Shown here in pieces: positions 43,049 through 52,143 of a DNA stretch of 64,000 bases. The first letter of the stretch is position 1. Each line of letters begins with the position of its first letter. The position numbers were made by a program, and so were the translations under genes. Below the pieces are notes generated by a model. The model worked only from the letters and a program-made list of their open reading frames with translations, was not told the DNA's origin and ran no database searches. This DNA comes from GCA-2733415 sp965178655 (lineage in GTDB: Bacteria; Bacteroidota; Bacteroidia; Flavobacteriales; Flavobacteriaceae): the NCBI GenBank assembly GCA_965178655.1, contig OZ238266.1:1-64000 (forward strand), read 5' to 3'.

Positions 43049-43513
43049 ATGCAGTCAAAAGCTACAACCCCAAAGCAATATATCTCAGAACTACCAGAGG
43101 ATAGAGCTTTGATTATTAAAAAACTAAGAGATATTATTTTAGCGCAGCTTCCTGATGGTTTTCAGGAATGTATGAGTTATGGTATGATAGGTTATGTGGT
43201 GCCACACAGTATTTATCCTGATGGCTATCATTGCACACCAGAACTGCCATTGCCATTTATGAATATAGCCTCTCAAAAAAATCATATAGCCGTTTATCAT
43301 GCAGGTATATACGCTGATAAAAATTTGTATAATTGGTTTACAGAGGCTTATAAAAAAACCGACATAACCGTAAAGTTAAACATGGGGAAAAGTTGCATTC
43401 GTTTTAAAAAAGAAGCACATATTCCGTATGAATTAATAGGGGAGTTGGCTGCAAAGTTAACACCTAAAAAGTGGATTGAGTTATATGAATCTGCTGTGAT
43501 GCCAACTAAATAA
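43049..43513 (+). CDS. DUF1801 domain protein (YdhG-like)
   Basis: The 154-residue protein begins with the DUF1801 pattern: TTPKQYISELPEDRALIIKKL, then FQECMSYGMIGYVVP and HIAVYHAGIYADKN. It closes with GKSCIRFKKEAHIPYELIGEL, another family point. This frataxin-like fold is widespread but poorly studied. The gene follows the DUF975 gene by 7 bases and precedes an unknown gene by 13. No export signal is seen, so it is probably cytoplasmic. Confidence 0.82.
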   Translation: MQSKATTPKQYISELPEDRALIIKKLRDIILAQLPDGFQECMSYGMIGYVVPHSIYPDGYHCTPELPLPFMNIASQKNHIAVYHAGIYADKNLYNWFTEAYKKTDITVKLNMGKSCIRFKKEAHIPYELIGELAAKLTPKKWIELYESAVMPTK

Positions 43514-43526
43514 ACAATATTTTTTT

Positions 43527-44060
43527 TTGAAAACATATTCAAAACAAAACTTCTTTAAGCATACCTATTGCGAGTTTTTAGCAGTAGATACAAAAGTGTT
43601 TACAGATAACAGAGCACATTTTAAAAGTAAATCTGATAGCCAATACTATTATACCAAAGAAGGTGTGTATAGGTATTCTAACCACTGGGGAAGGGTAGCT
43701 AATTGCAGATGGAAACTAATAAGCAATAAAGCTTGTAAAAGCCAAGATTATCATGTTGGTTATGCCAAATGGACTGACTTCTATCCAATTAACAGTAACG
43801 AAAAGCAATTTTATATAACAGTCGATTTTCAGCTTAAAAAAGTAAACTTCCAACATCGTGATATAAGTAGCGAGGGGACTGTTTTTTTATTTACTTCTGT
43901 AGAGGCTCAGAAACGCGTAAAACAAATCAGGTTATTATTAACTGAAACCAAGTGGGCAAAATATTTTACACAAGACATTAATGATTTACGAGAAGAACTA
44001 ATTAATGAATTTTGTAATTCAAATGTATCATTGCAAGATTTAAAACGCAAATATCTGTAA
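43527..44060 (+). CDS. Hypothetical protein, probable TTG start
   Basis: The 177-residue protein is not one I recognise. It starts at TTG 43527-43529 (MKTYSKQNFFKHTYCEFLAV); no ATG fits the N-terminus. It is basic, with many Lys, Tyr and Phe residues, and has no signal peptide or membrane segment. The pattern GVYRYSNHWGRVANCRWKLI is notable for aromatic residues and two cysteines nearby (VANCRWKLISNKAC). The C-terminal third is helical. It follows the DUF1801 gene by 13 bases, so it is probably co-transcribed. Codon use is like the neighbours. The function is unknown. Confidence 0.65.
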   Translation: MKTYSKQNFFKHTYCEFLAVDTKVFTDNRAHFKSKSDSQYYYTKEGVYRYSNHWGRVANCRWKLISNKACKSQDYHVGYAKWTDFYPINSNEKQFYITVDFQLKKVNFQHRDISSEGTVFLFTSVEAQKRVKQIRLLLTETKWAKYFTQDINDLREELINEFCNSNVSLQDLKRKYL

Positions 44061-44132
44061 TTTTAAATAAAAATACTGTGCGTGCATAATAAAAAAGATG
44101 TAACTTTCGGACCTCAATAAAATGCGTATACC

Positions 44133-45083
44133 ATGTCTAAACAAAACATACAATCACTTTTACAAATTACCCACCCAATAATAATGGCGCCAATGTTTTT
44201 GGTGTCTAATGTAGCAGGCACTATTGCCGGAATGCAATCTGGTGTAGCGGCATGTATACCAGCATTAAATTATAGAACTTTAGAGGAGTTACGCGCAGCT
44301 TGTAAAGCATTAAAGGCTGCTAGAACAGCAGGCGGGGCTTTTGGATTTAATTTAATTGTAAATAAATCAAACCCAAAGTTTAAAGGGCAATTAGCTGTTA
44401 TTTGTGAAGAGGGCGCTGATTTTATTATCACCTCACTCGGAAACCCTAAAAGTACTATTGAGGCTGCACATAAAGTAGGTATAAAAGTATTTTGTGATGT
44501 GGTAGATATTGCAATGGCAAAAAAATGCGAGCATTTAGGTGCAGATGCTGTTATTGCTGTTAATAACCAAGCAGGAGGACACCGCGGAAATATAGATCCT
44601 GAAACTTTAATTCGTGATATTGATAATAACTGTTCACTTCCGGTAATATCGGCAGGTGGTGTAGGTTGCAAAGCCGATATAGATAAAGTATTGTCATACG
44701 GCGCTGTAGGTGTATCGGTAGGGAGTCCGTTTATAGCAAGTAAAGAAGCTACTATTTCTGAAGAATACAAGCAGGCTTGTGTTGATTATGGTGCAGAAGA
44801 TATTGTAATGACCGAAAAAATATCTGGAACACCTTGTACAGTAATTAAAACACCATATGTTGAGAAAATAGGGACTAAGGAAAGTTGGTTAGAACGCACA
44901 CTAAACAAAAATAAGAAATTAAAAAAGTGGGTAAAAATGATTCGCTTTACCATAGGAATGAAAGCGGTAGAAAACGCTGCAAACAAAGCAACATATAAAA
45001 CCTTATGGGTAGCAGGACCAAGTATTGAGCATACTAAAGCAATTCTTTCTGTTAAAGATATTATTAAAAAAATGATTGGGTAA
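44133..45083 (+). CDS. Nitronate monooxygenase / NAD(P)H-dependent flavin oxidoreductase
   Basis: The 316-residue TIM-barrel flavoprotein begins with LLQITHPIIMAPMFLVSN. NNQAGGHRGN near residue 148 and PVISAGGVGCKADIDKVL near 172 are the FMN phosphate and substrate loops of the family. GAVGVSVGSPFIASKEATIS is the second phosphate-binding region. The class includes nitronate monooxygenases and enoyl-reductase-like enzymes, so the exact substrate is uncertain. The gene stands alone after a 72-base spacer and is followed by the broken gene on the minus strand. Confidence 0.88.
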   Translation: MSKQNIQSLLQITHPIIMAPMFLVSNVAGTIAGMQSGVAACIPALNYRTLEELRAACKALKAARTAGGAFGFNLIVNKSNPKFKGQLAVICEEGADFIITSLGNPKSTIEAAHKVGIKVFCDVVDIAMAKKCEHLGADAVIAVNNQAGGHRGNIDPETLIRDIDNNCSLPVISAGGVGCKADIDKVLSYGAVGVSVGSPFIASKEATISEEYKQACVDYGAEDIVMTEKISGTPCTVIKTPYVEKIGTKESWLERTLNKNKKLKKWVKMIRFTIGMKAVENAANKATYKTLWVAGPSIEHTKAILSVKDIIKKMIG

Positions 45084-45108
45084 TACGAAAACGGATGGGT
45101 TAGATTAA

Positions 45109-46010
45109 TTAATAATCATTCCATTTTTCGAGTTTTTCATCTCTATCATCTATCCAAATTTTTAAAAAAACCTTTTCTTCAGTAGGTTTGCCATTCACTT
45201 TTAAAATATCAAATTTTAAATTTCGCAAGCCTTTTCTAATGACTTTAATACAGTAATTGTATTCTTTTAGATCCCAAAACTTATTTATGTCTTCCTTTGT
45301 TTGATATTCTGGCATAATAACATTGCTAACTTTTCCGTTTTTTCCAATTGTTACGATGTACTTCTCCGAACAATCAAAATTATTTTTGTTATTCCAGTTT
45401 AATTTAGACAGTTCATTAAATAATATTTTTGATATAGTGTCTTTATATTTTCGATTAATTCTGTCTGGGTGATCTATATAGTTTTCTATTGAAGAAATAC
45501 TTCTAATTCTTCCTTATTTTAGATTGATAGATGTTTCTTTTTCAAAAGTCTTGTGGAAAACGCCATCCCATCTTAATAAGTTTTTTTCTGGTAAATTTAA
45601 ATTTCCGGAATACCAATCTACCAGAACTCTATTGTTGTTTACTTTATTTTTAAATAACTTTCTCAACCTTTTGTCAGATTCTTTTATATCAATTTTATTT
45701 CCATTAAATAGCTCTCCACAATTAATAATATGTTTAACAAATAGACTATCGTTGTCAATTTCATACACAGCTTGGTACCCACGCCAACAAAATGTCATGG
45801 CACCTTCTCTAAATTTTAATCCAAATAATTCTCCGTTGTCACTTTCTTTAAGATTTTTATAATACTTTTCTACTAATAAATTGTAAACAGGTATAGTATC
45901 TTCTTTAAAAATCATGTAATCAGGAGCTTGGGGGCTCTACTTGCGTTTGTGTTTTGTGCAAAAAGAACAATCGTAAATAAGAAAAAAAGTATTTTCTTTA
46001 TAATTCTCAT
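45109..46010 (-). pseudogene. Broken gene for a secreted protein with a TonB-C-like end (frameshift plus stop)
   Basis: Three pieces join into one protein. The first, from ATG at 46008-46010, gives a signal peptide, MRIIKKILFFLFTIVLFAQN, then hits TGA after 32 codons. The second, read from 45915 (133 codons), continues with MIFKEDTIPVYNLLVEKY and ends at TAA 45514-45516. Restoring one C in the C5 run near 45931-45935 joins the two, with APDY before MIFKED. The same frame then resumes after the TAA (GRIRSISSIENYIDHPDRIN), with no start codon until 45315, and ends at 45109. The last part (YIVTIGKNGKVSNVIMPEY and KVFLKIWIDD) resembles a TonB C-terminal domain. The two lesions make a working product unlikely, unless they are sequencing errors. 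Confidence 0.75.
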
Positions 46011-46628
46011 CTAAACTATTTTTGATTTTTTGTGTTCATTTTTTTTCAATTGCTTATCGTGTATTTTATTTAAACTAAATAACGCAGTAATAGCGCCTAA
46101 TAGCGCAAGTGCCATGTCAGACTGTGTATCCCAAACATCACCTTGCGTGCCAAGAAAAGCATCTGCTGATGCTCCAGACAATATTGCAACCCACCATTCA
46201 ACTAATTCATAAAATGCACTAAAACCTAAGCAAAAACATATAATTAAAAAATTCTGCCATGCTTTTGAATTTATAACTTCCTTTCTTATAAAAATTTCTC
46301 GGGCAATTATTGCAGGAATAAAGCCTTGTGCAAAGTGTCCTACTTTATCATAATTGTTTCTAGATAACTCAAAAATATCTTGTAAGGTGTTAAATAAAGG
46401 GACTTCTGCATAGGTGTAATGTCCGCCAATCATTAAAATAATAGCATGAATGAGTATCAATACATAGGTTAGAGGGGTTAATGGAAATGATTTTTCTGTT
46501 TTCCATAATATAAGAACACCAAGTATTGCAGGTAAAACCTCTAGAAACCATGTAAAATAATCATGCGGATTTATTCCTGACCAAATAAAGGTAATACAAA
46601 ATAGTGTTATCCAAATTTTTCGTGACAT
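46011..46628 (-). CDS. DUF2238 family membrane protein (YjdF-like)
   Basis: The 205-residue protein has six membrane segments. The DUF2238 marks are DKVGHFAQGFIPAIIAREIF, FSAFYELVEWWVAILSGASA and FLGTQGDVWDTQSDM. Buried Asp, Glu and His residues in the helices suggest a metal-handling or catalytic site, but the role is unknown. The stop codon abuts the ATG of the broken secreted-protein gene downstream, so the two would have been co-transcribed. The M3 peptidase ends 46 bases upstream. Confidence 0.88.
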   Translation of the reverse strand: MSRKIWITLFCITFIWSGINPHDYFTWFLEVLPAILGVLILWKTEKSFPLTPLTYVLILIHAIILMIGGHYTYAEVPLFNTLQDIFELSRNNYDKVGHFAQGFIPAIIAREIFIRKEVINSKAWQNFLIICFCLGFSAFYELVEWWVAILSGASADAFLGTQGDVWDTQSDMALALLGAITALFSLNKIHDKQLKKNEHKKSKIV

Positions 46629-46673
46629 GCAATAGTTTTTTAGTTAAAGAATGACTCAATTTACTGCTCAATC

Positions 46674-48728
46674 TTATTTCTTAGGAATAGGAAACCCTCT
46701 ATTTCTCATAAGTGCTTCAATATTAGCATCTCGTCCTCTAAATAAACGATATGCTTCAGCAGGGTCAATAGCGTTTCTAGGCGCAAATAAATACTGTACA
46801 GCTTTTTCGGCTAAAGCTTTGTCATAAAACCCTCCAGGGGCTGCTGCAAAAGCTTCAGAAGCATCAGCGGTTAGTACATCTGCCCATAAGTAGCCGTAAT
46901 AGGCTGTTGCGTAGCCTTCACCAGAAAATACATGTCCAAAGTGCGGTGTTCTGTGTCGCATTGGTAATTCTTTAGGCATGTTTAGTGCTGCTAATGTTTC
47001 ACGCTCATAACTATCTACGTCAATATTAGTAGGATCTGCCAAATGAAACTTCATGTCCATAATTGCAGAGGCTAAATACTCGGTAGTAGCAAATCCTTGA
47101 TTAAAGGTAGCTGCCTTTTTTATTTTTAAAATTAAGTCTTCAGGCATTGGTTGTCCTGTTTTATGATGTACTAAATAGTTGTTAATAACCAAATCTGTAG
47201 ATAGCCAATGTTCTAGTAATTGCGATTGAAATTCGGTGTAGTCTCTCACACCACCATTTAAGGTTGGATATTTTACATTAGACGAGAAAAAATGTAAGGC
47301 ATGTCCAAATTCATGAAAAAAGGTTTCGGCATCATCCCATGATATTAGTAAAGCTTCGCCAGGAGCTGGTTTTACAAAATTAGAATTGTTAGATGCTAGT
47401 ACGTTTGTTTTTCCGTCAAAAGTAGTATGTCCGCGATAGGTAGTTGCCCAAGCGCCAGAACGCTTACCTTGTCTGGCATAAGGGTCAAGATACCAAAGAC
47501 CAATGTTTTTTCCTGTAGTTTTGTCGTTTACCTCCCAAACGGAAACATCATTATGAAACACAGGAACAGTCCCTTCTGTAACGGGAGTAAATGTGTAGTT
47601 AAATAATTCTCCTGCTACCATATGCATAGCATCGGTAAGTTTGTTTAGTTGTAGGTATTGTTTTACATCATCTGAGTTTAAGTCGTATTTTTCTTTTCGT
47701 ACTTTTTCGGCATAAAATCGATAATCCCATGGGGCAATGTTAATATTTTTGCTAGTTTTATTAGCAATATTTTGCATGTCTGTTACTTCTTGATCAACTC
47801 TAGCAATAGCTGCAGGCCATATTGCCTCCATTAAGTTTAATGCATTTTCGGGTGTTTTTGCCATTCGGTCTTGTAAACGCCATTCGGCATAATTGTTATA
47901 ACCTAATAACATCACACGCTCTCTACGAAGTTTTAAAATATCAGCAATAAGACTATTGTTGTCATATTCATCACCATTATCACCTCTAGAGTAGTAGTTG
48001 TTCCATACCTTTTCTCGTAATTTGCGTTCTGTAGAGTAGGTTAAAAAAGGCGTCATTGAAGATCGGGTATTGGTTACGGCATACTGACCATCATGTCCGT
48101 TTTTACTTGCTATAGCTGCGGCCGATTTTATATAGCCTTCAGATAAGCCCTCTAGTTGATTTTTATTAAGGTAGGTAATGTAATTCTCTTCATCATGCAA
48201 TACATTGTTTGAAAAAGTGGTATACAAACTAGACAACTCTTTGTCAATAGCGGCATAGCGTTCCTTTTTACGGCTATCAAGTTCAGCGCCATTCATTTTA
48301 AAACGCTTGTATATAAGTGCAACTACACGTTGTTCTTGTGGTTCTAGAGGTGTTTTTAAAGAAGTTTCATAAACCAACTTTATACGTTCAAACAACGCTT
48401 CGTTTTGTGTTATTTTTGATTGAAACTCTGAAAATAAAGGTGCTAATTCTTTCTGAATAGCTCTAAATTCAGGTGATGACATATTACTGCTTAGTATGCC
48501 ATAATATTTAAAAGCCCTGCTTAAAGGTGCTCCTGCGCGTTCCATTGCAGCAATGGTATTGTTAAAAGTAGCGGAACTGTTATTATTTGTTATTTTACTA
48601 ATATCTGATAAATGTAGCGACATACCTTGTATCATAGCTGCTTTTACATCAGAAAGTACTACTTGGTTAAAAGCAGGAACGCCACCATAAGGGCCAGTCC
48701 ATTCTGATAGTAAAATTGAATCATTCAT
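46674..48728 (-). CDS. M3 family metallopeptidase (Dcp/oligopeptidase-like)
   Basis: The 684-residue frame carries the zinc motif HEFGHALHFF near residue 468 and the M3 features YRGHTTFDGKTNVLASN, FHEFGH and GGVRDYTEFQSQLLEHW. It cleaves small peptides, from the C-terminal end in dipeptidyl carboxypeptidases. The frame opens at ATG 48726-48728, but a lipoprotein signal peptide of 29 codons is encoded directly upstream in another frame (see next entry). With one A less in the A7 run the two would fuse into a 711-residue lipoprotein. The peptidase part is complete. Whether the mature protein is cytoplasmic or lipidated depends on that run. Confidence 0.92.
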   Translation of the reverse strand: MNDSILLSEWTGPYGGVPAFNQVVLSDVKAAMIQGMSLHLSDISKITNNNSSATFNNTIAAMERAGAPLSRAFKYYGILSSNMSSPEFRAIQKELAPLFSEFQSKITQNEALFERIKLVYETSLKTPLEPQEQRVVALIYKRFKMNGAELDSRKKERYAAIDKELSSLYTTFSNNVLHDEENYITYLNKNQLEGLSEGYIKSAAAIASKNGHDGQYAVTNTRSSMTPFLTYSTERKLREKVWNNYYSRGDNGDEYDNNSLIADILKLRRERVMLLGYNNYAEWRLQDRMAKTPENALNLMEAIWPAAIARVDQEVTDMQNIANKTSKNINIAPWDYRFYAEKVRKEKYDLNSDDVKQYLQLNKLTDAMHMVAGELFNYTFTPVTEGTVPVFHNDVSVWEVNDKTTGKNIGLWYLDPYARQGKRSGAWATTYRGHTTFDGKTNVLASNNSNFVKPAPGEALLISWDDAETFFHEFGHALHFFSSNVKYPTLNGGVRDYTEFQSQLLEHWLSTDLVINNYLVHHKTGQPMPEDLILKIKKAATFNQGFATTEYLASAIMDMKFHLADPTNIDVDSYERETLAALNMPKELPMRHRTPHFGHVFSGEGYATAYYGYLWADVLTADASEAFAAAPGGFYDKALAEKAVQYLFAPRNAIDPAEAYRLFRGRDANIEALMRNRGFPIPKK

Positions 48729-48810
48729 AGGAGTTTGTTTTTTTGGTACAACTGCTTAAGACTAATAATGTAGTACAAAGGAGTCCTGCGTTTTTAAATA
48801 ATGCTTTCAT
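48724..48810 (-). pseudogene. Out-of-frame lipoprotein signal peptide for the M3 peptidase
   Basis: From ATG at 48808-48810 the frame reads MKALFKNAGLLCTTLLVL then SSC-TKKTNSYE and stops at TGA. This is a clear lipoprotein signal with the lipobox LSSC. It overlaps the peptidase start by five bases in another frame. Removing one A from the A7 run at plus 48738-48744 would give SSCTKKQTPMNDSILL and fuse it to the peptidase. It is either a true frameshift, a phase-variable or slippage site, or a base-calling error in a homopolymer. Confidence 0.75.
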
Positions 48811-48884
48811 AGATTAATGTTTTGTAGTATGGTGGTTATAACGGTAACGATTATTAATTTCAATAAAGGTACTCATTTTTTTAC

Positions 48885-48920
48885 AAAAAAATAAACCAGC
48901 ACATGTCTGTACTGGTTTAT
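48885..48920 (-). terminator. Terminator upstream of the M3 start, downstream of pheT
   Basis: On the minus strand ATAAACCAG (plus 48912-48920) pairs with CTGGTTTAT (plus 48891-48899), followed by a U-run. It lies 26 bases after the pheT stop, so it ends the pheT transcript. Confidence 0.85.
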
Positions 48921-48945
48921 GATATTTTAATAAAAATTTAATTGC

Positions 48946-51372
48946 TTATCGCAGTTCTGCGCTGAGCTCTTTCTCAAAGCGTGTTTGCAATTTGCTCATA
49001 ATCTTATCGATTTGTTTGTCGGTAAGCGTTTTTTCAGAATCTTGAAGTATACAACGTATGGCATAACTTTTCTTTCCGTTAGGGAGTTTATCGCCTTGGT
49101 ATACGTCAAAAAGACTAACATCTTTTAGTAATTTTCTTTCGCTTTGTTTGGCAAGGGTATAGATATCTTCAAAGTTAACACTATCGTTAATTAATAACGA
49201 TAAGTCTCTTTTTACTTCTGGGTATTTAGATATTTGAGTAAATTTAATGTTATTAAATTTAGCAACCTCAATAATATTATCCCAGTTAAAGTCGGCAAAT
49301 AGGACTTCTTGTGTAATTCCGAACGACTTTGCAATACTTCTTTTTACCACACCAAAGGCTACTAAAGGTGCTTTTCCTAAATTAAACTCAATCCCTTCCG
49401 ATAGCATGTCGGTTTTAATAGGGCTAGTTTTAATTTTATTGACACCTAAACGTGCTAAAATATTTTCTATGATTCCTTTCATATAAAAGAAATCACTTTT
49501 TTGAGAAGGACTATTCCAACTTTCAGCGGTTTTGTTTCCGGTAATTAATAGACTTAAGTGTTTGTTTTCTACATAACCACTATCATAATTATGGTAGGTT
49601 TTTCCGAACTCAAAAAACTTAAGATCTTGTTGTTTTCTGTTACTGTTATATGCAATTGCTTCTAGCCCAGAAAATAATAATGATTGTCGCATTACAGCTA
49701 AATCACTACTTAAAGGATTTAAAATCACGACATTATCATCTTCATCTAATTGCTTAGATAAGTCAGTGTACTTTGCTGTAGTTAAGGAGTTTGCCATTGT
49801 TTCGTAAAACCCTTGTCCAATAAGTTGATTGGCAATAACATTTTGTAGTTTATGATCTTCAAACTTTGAAGAGTGGCACATGGTGGCACTTAATTTTTTT
49901 GAAGATTCAATGTTGTTATATCCGTAAACACGTAAAATTTCTTCTACAATATCAGCCTCTCGCTGTACGTCATTTCTATATGCAGGAATAGTTAAGCCTA
50001 AACCACCTTCAGTAATGCTATTAATTTTAATGTCTAATGAAGATAAGATACTTTTAATAGTCTCTTTAGGAATTTCTTGTCCGATTAATTTCTTAGCAGT
50101 ATCAAATGCTAAAAACACTTGAAAATCTTCAATTTTAGTGGGGTAGATGTCTTCAATAGCAGATGTAATTTCGCCACCTGCAATGTCTTGAATCAATAGT
50201 GCGGCACGTTTAAGTGCGTATTTTGTAATATTAGGATCAATTCCTCTTTCAAAACGGAAAGAAGCGTCAGTATTTAATGCATGTCGCTTAGCTGTTTTAC
50301 GAATGGCTACTGGGTTAAAGTAAGCGCTTTCTAAAAAGATGCTTGTTGTATTTTCTGTTACTCCAGAGTCTAATCCGCCTAATACTCCCGCAATACACAT
50401 TGGTGCTTCGGCATTACAGATCATTAAATCTTCTTGGTGTAATTCGCGTTCAATACCGTCTAGTGTTGTAAATTTTGTTCCGGCAGCTACTGTTTTCACT
50501 TCAATTTTGTTGCCTTTTATTTTTGCAGTATCAAAAGCATGTAGTGGTTGCCCAAGTTCATGTAATACATAATTTGTAGCATCTACAATGTTGTTTTTTG
50601 GTGTTAATCCAATTGCTTTTAATCTGTTTTGTAGCCATGTAGGCGATTCTTTTACAGAAATCCCTGAAATGGTTAATCCGCTATATCTAGGGCAGAATTC
50701 ATTGTATTGAACATCAAGGTCAATTTTAAGCGTTCTATTGTCAACATGAAAATCACTTACAGAAGGCGAAATTAACTCTAATTTATGTCCCTTTTGTAGT
50801 AGCCCTGCTTGCAGGTCTCGAGCAGTACCAAAATGACTCATGGCATCTGCACGGTTTGGTGTTAGTCCAATTTCAAAAACTTGATCGTTTTCAATGTTAA
50901 ATACATCAGCGCAAGGTGTTCCTGGTGCTAGGTCGTTGTCTAAAACAAGAATACCATCATGCCCTTTACCAAGTCCTAATTCATCTTCGGCGCAAATCAT
51001 ACCAAAAGATTCTTCGCCTCTTATTTTTCCTTTTTTTATTTTAAAAGACTCTCCTTTATCATCGTATAAAACAGTACCAATAGTAGCAACGGGTACTTTT
51101 TGGCCAACAGCTACGTTAGGCGCGCCACAAACAATTTGCACAGGGGTTTCATTACCAATATCTACTGTAGTAACTTTTAGTTTATCGGCATTAGAATGTT
51201 GATTACAGGTGAGTACATGTCCAACAACAATACCTTCTAATCCTCCTTTTATAGATTGAAATGCTGAAAGGCCTTCAACTTCTAAACCAAGGTCAGTAAG
51301 TAAGTCTCCTGTTTTTTCTGCTTCCCAATCCGTTTTTATGAATTGTTTAAGCCAATTATATGATATTTTCAT
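48946..51372 (-). CDS. pheT: Phenylalanyl-tRNA synthetase beta subunit
   Basis: The 808-residue protein has all the PheT domains: the opening MKISYNWLKQFI, the tRNA-binding OB domain near 40-150 (VCGAPNVAVGQKV), B3/B4 editing domains with PRYSGLTISGI and NIVDATNYVLHELGQPLHAFD, the B5 domain, and the C-terminal anticodon-binding FDX-ACB domain (FTQISKYPEVKRDLSLL to the end). It charges tRNA-Phe together with PheS, whose gene is not adjacent here. A 104-base spacer separates it from the aquaporin gene. Confidence 0.97.
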   Translation of the reverse strand: MKISYNWLKQFIKTDWEAEKTGDLLTDLGLEVEGLSAFQSIKGGLEGIVVGHVLTCNQHSNADKLKVTTVDIGNETPVQIVCGAPNVAVGQKVPVATIGTVLYDDKGESFKIKKGKIRGEESFGMICAEDELGLGKGHDGILVLDNDLAPGTPCADVFNIENDQVFEIGLTPNRADAMSHFGTARDLQAGLLQKGHKLELISPSVSDFHVDNRTLKIDLDVQYNEFCPRYSGLTISGISVKESPTWLQNRLKAIGLTPKNNIVDATNYVLHELGQPLHAFDTAKIKGNKIEVKTVAAGTKFTTLDGIERELHQEDLMICNAEAPMCIAGVLGGLDSGVTENTTSIFLESAYFNPVAIRKTAKRHALNTDASFRFERGIDPNITKYALKRAALLIQDIAGGEITSAIEDIYPTKIEDFQVFLAFDTAKKLIGQEIPKETIKSILSSLDIKINSITEGGLGLTIPAYRNDVQREADIVEEILRVYGYNNIESSKKLSATMCHSSKFEDHKLQNVIANQLIGQGFYETMANSLTTAKYTDLSKQLDEDDNVVILNPLSSDLAVMRQSLLFSGLEAIAYNSNRKQQDLKFFEFGKTYHNYDSGYVENKHLSLLITGNKTAESWNSPSQKSDFFYMKGIIENILARLGVNKIKTSPIKTDMLSEGIEFNLGKAPLVAFGVVKRSIAKSFGITQEVLFADFNWDNIIEVAKFNNIKFTQISKYPEVKRDLSLLINDSVNFEDIYTLAKQSERKLLKDVSLFDVYQGDKLPNGKKSYAIRCILQDSEKTLTDKQIDKIMSKLQTRFEKELSAELR

Positions 51373-51476
51373 GTGTTTTAGATGTATTCAGTTTTTCTAT
51401 CGCAAATATAAACAACCTTATCTTATGCTAAAGTTTTTAAAGGGATTTAATATAATTTGTATTGAATAAAATGGGT

Positions 51477-52139
51477 TTAGCATTCTCCAGCACAACATTT
51501 TTCGTCTTTTACTAATTTACAGCTCAGTACAGCAATAATAGCACCTACTATTGGTGCTAAAATATAGAGCCATAAGTGCTCGGTATGACCAGAGACTAAC
51601 GCTGGGCCAATAGATCTTGCAGGGTTCATAGATGCTCCGGTAATGGGACCAGCAAACTGTGCTTCAAACCAAATAACACCTCCAATAGCAAATCCGGCCA
51701 TTACTCCAGTTTCTTTAGACCCGGTAGATACATTAATAATAACTAACATTAGAAAAAAACTAAGGATAGCTTCAAATAAAAAAGTGCGCCAAACAGCTAT
51801 TTGTGGTATTGTGGTGCCTAAGTATTCGTTTTCAGGGAAAAGTACTAAAAGGGTTAGTGCAGCTAAAATGGCTCCAATACATTGGGCAAGAATGTATTTA
51901 GGGACTTCTTTTATTGGGAATTTTTTAGCGTAACTAAATGCAATAGTTACTGCAGGATTAAAGTGTGCTCCTGAAATTTCTCCAAAAGCATAAATTAGCG
52001 CCATAACTACTAGTCCAAAGGTTAGTGCAATTCCAGAATGGGTCACGGTACCGTTAGAAAACTCATTAGTTACAATAGCGCCACAGCCACAAAAAACAAG
52101 GGTAAATGATCCTATTAGTTCTGCAATATATTTTTTCAT
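51477..52139 (-). CDS. aqpZ: MIP family aquaporin (AqpZ-like)
   Basis: From the ATG at 52137-52139 the protein has 220 residues, the usual AqpZ size. An earlier in-frame start would add 30 unlikely residues and overlap the neighbouring gene. Six membrane helices are seen. The first half-helix motif is AHFNPAVTI and the second SMNPARSIGPAL, the two NPA boxes of water channels. The C-terminal tail KDEKCCAGEC has three cysteines in a short charged run, which is unusual. It is followed by nothing on the same strand before pheT. The gene starts 5 bases after the acyltransferase stop. Confidence 0.93.
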   Translation of the reverse strand: MKKYIAELIGSFTLVFCGCGAIVTNEFSNGTVTHSGIALTFGLVVMALIYAFGEISGAHFNPAVTIAFSYAKKFPIKEVPKYILAQCIGAILAALTLLVLFPENEYLGTTIPQIAVWRTFLFEAILSFFLMLVIINVSTGSKETGVMAGFAIGGVIWFEAQFAGPITGASMNPARSIGPALVSGHTEHLWLYILAPIVGAIIAVLSCKLVKDEKCCAGEC

Positions 52140-52143
52140 AGCG

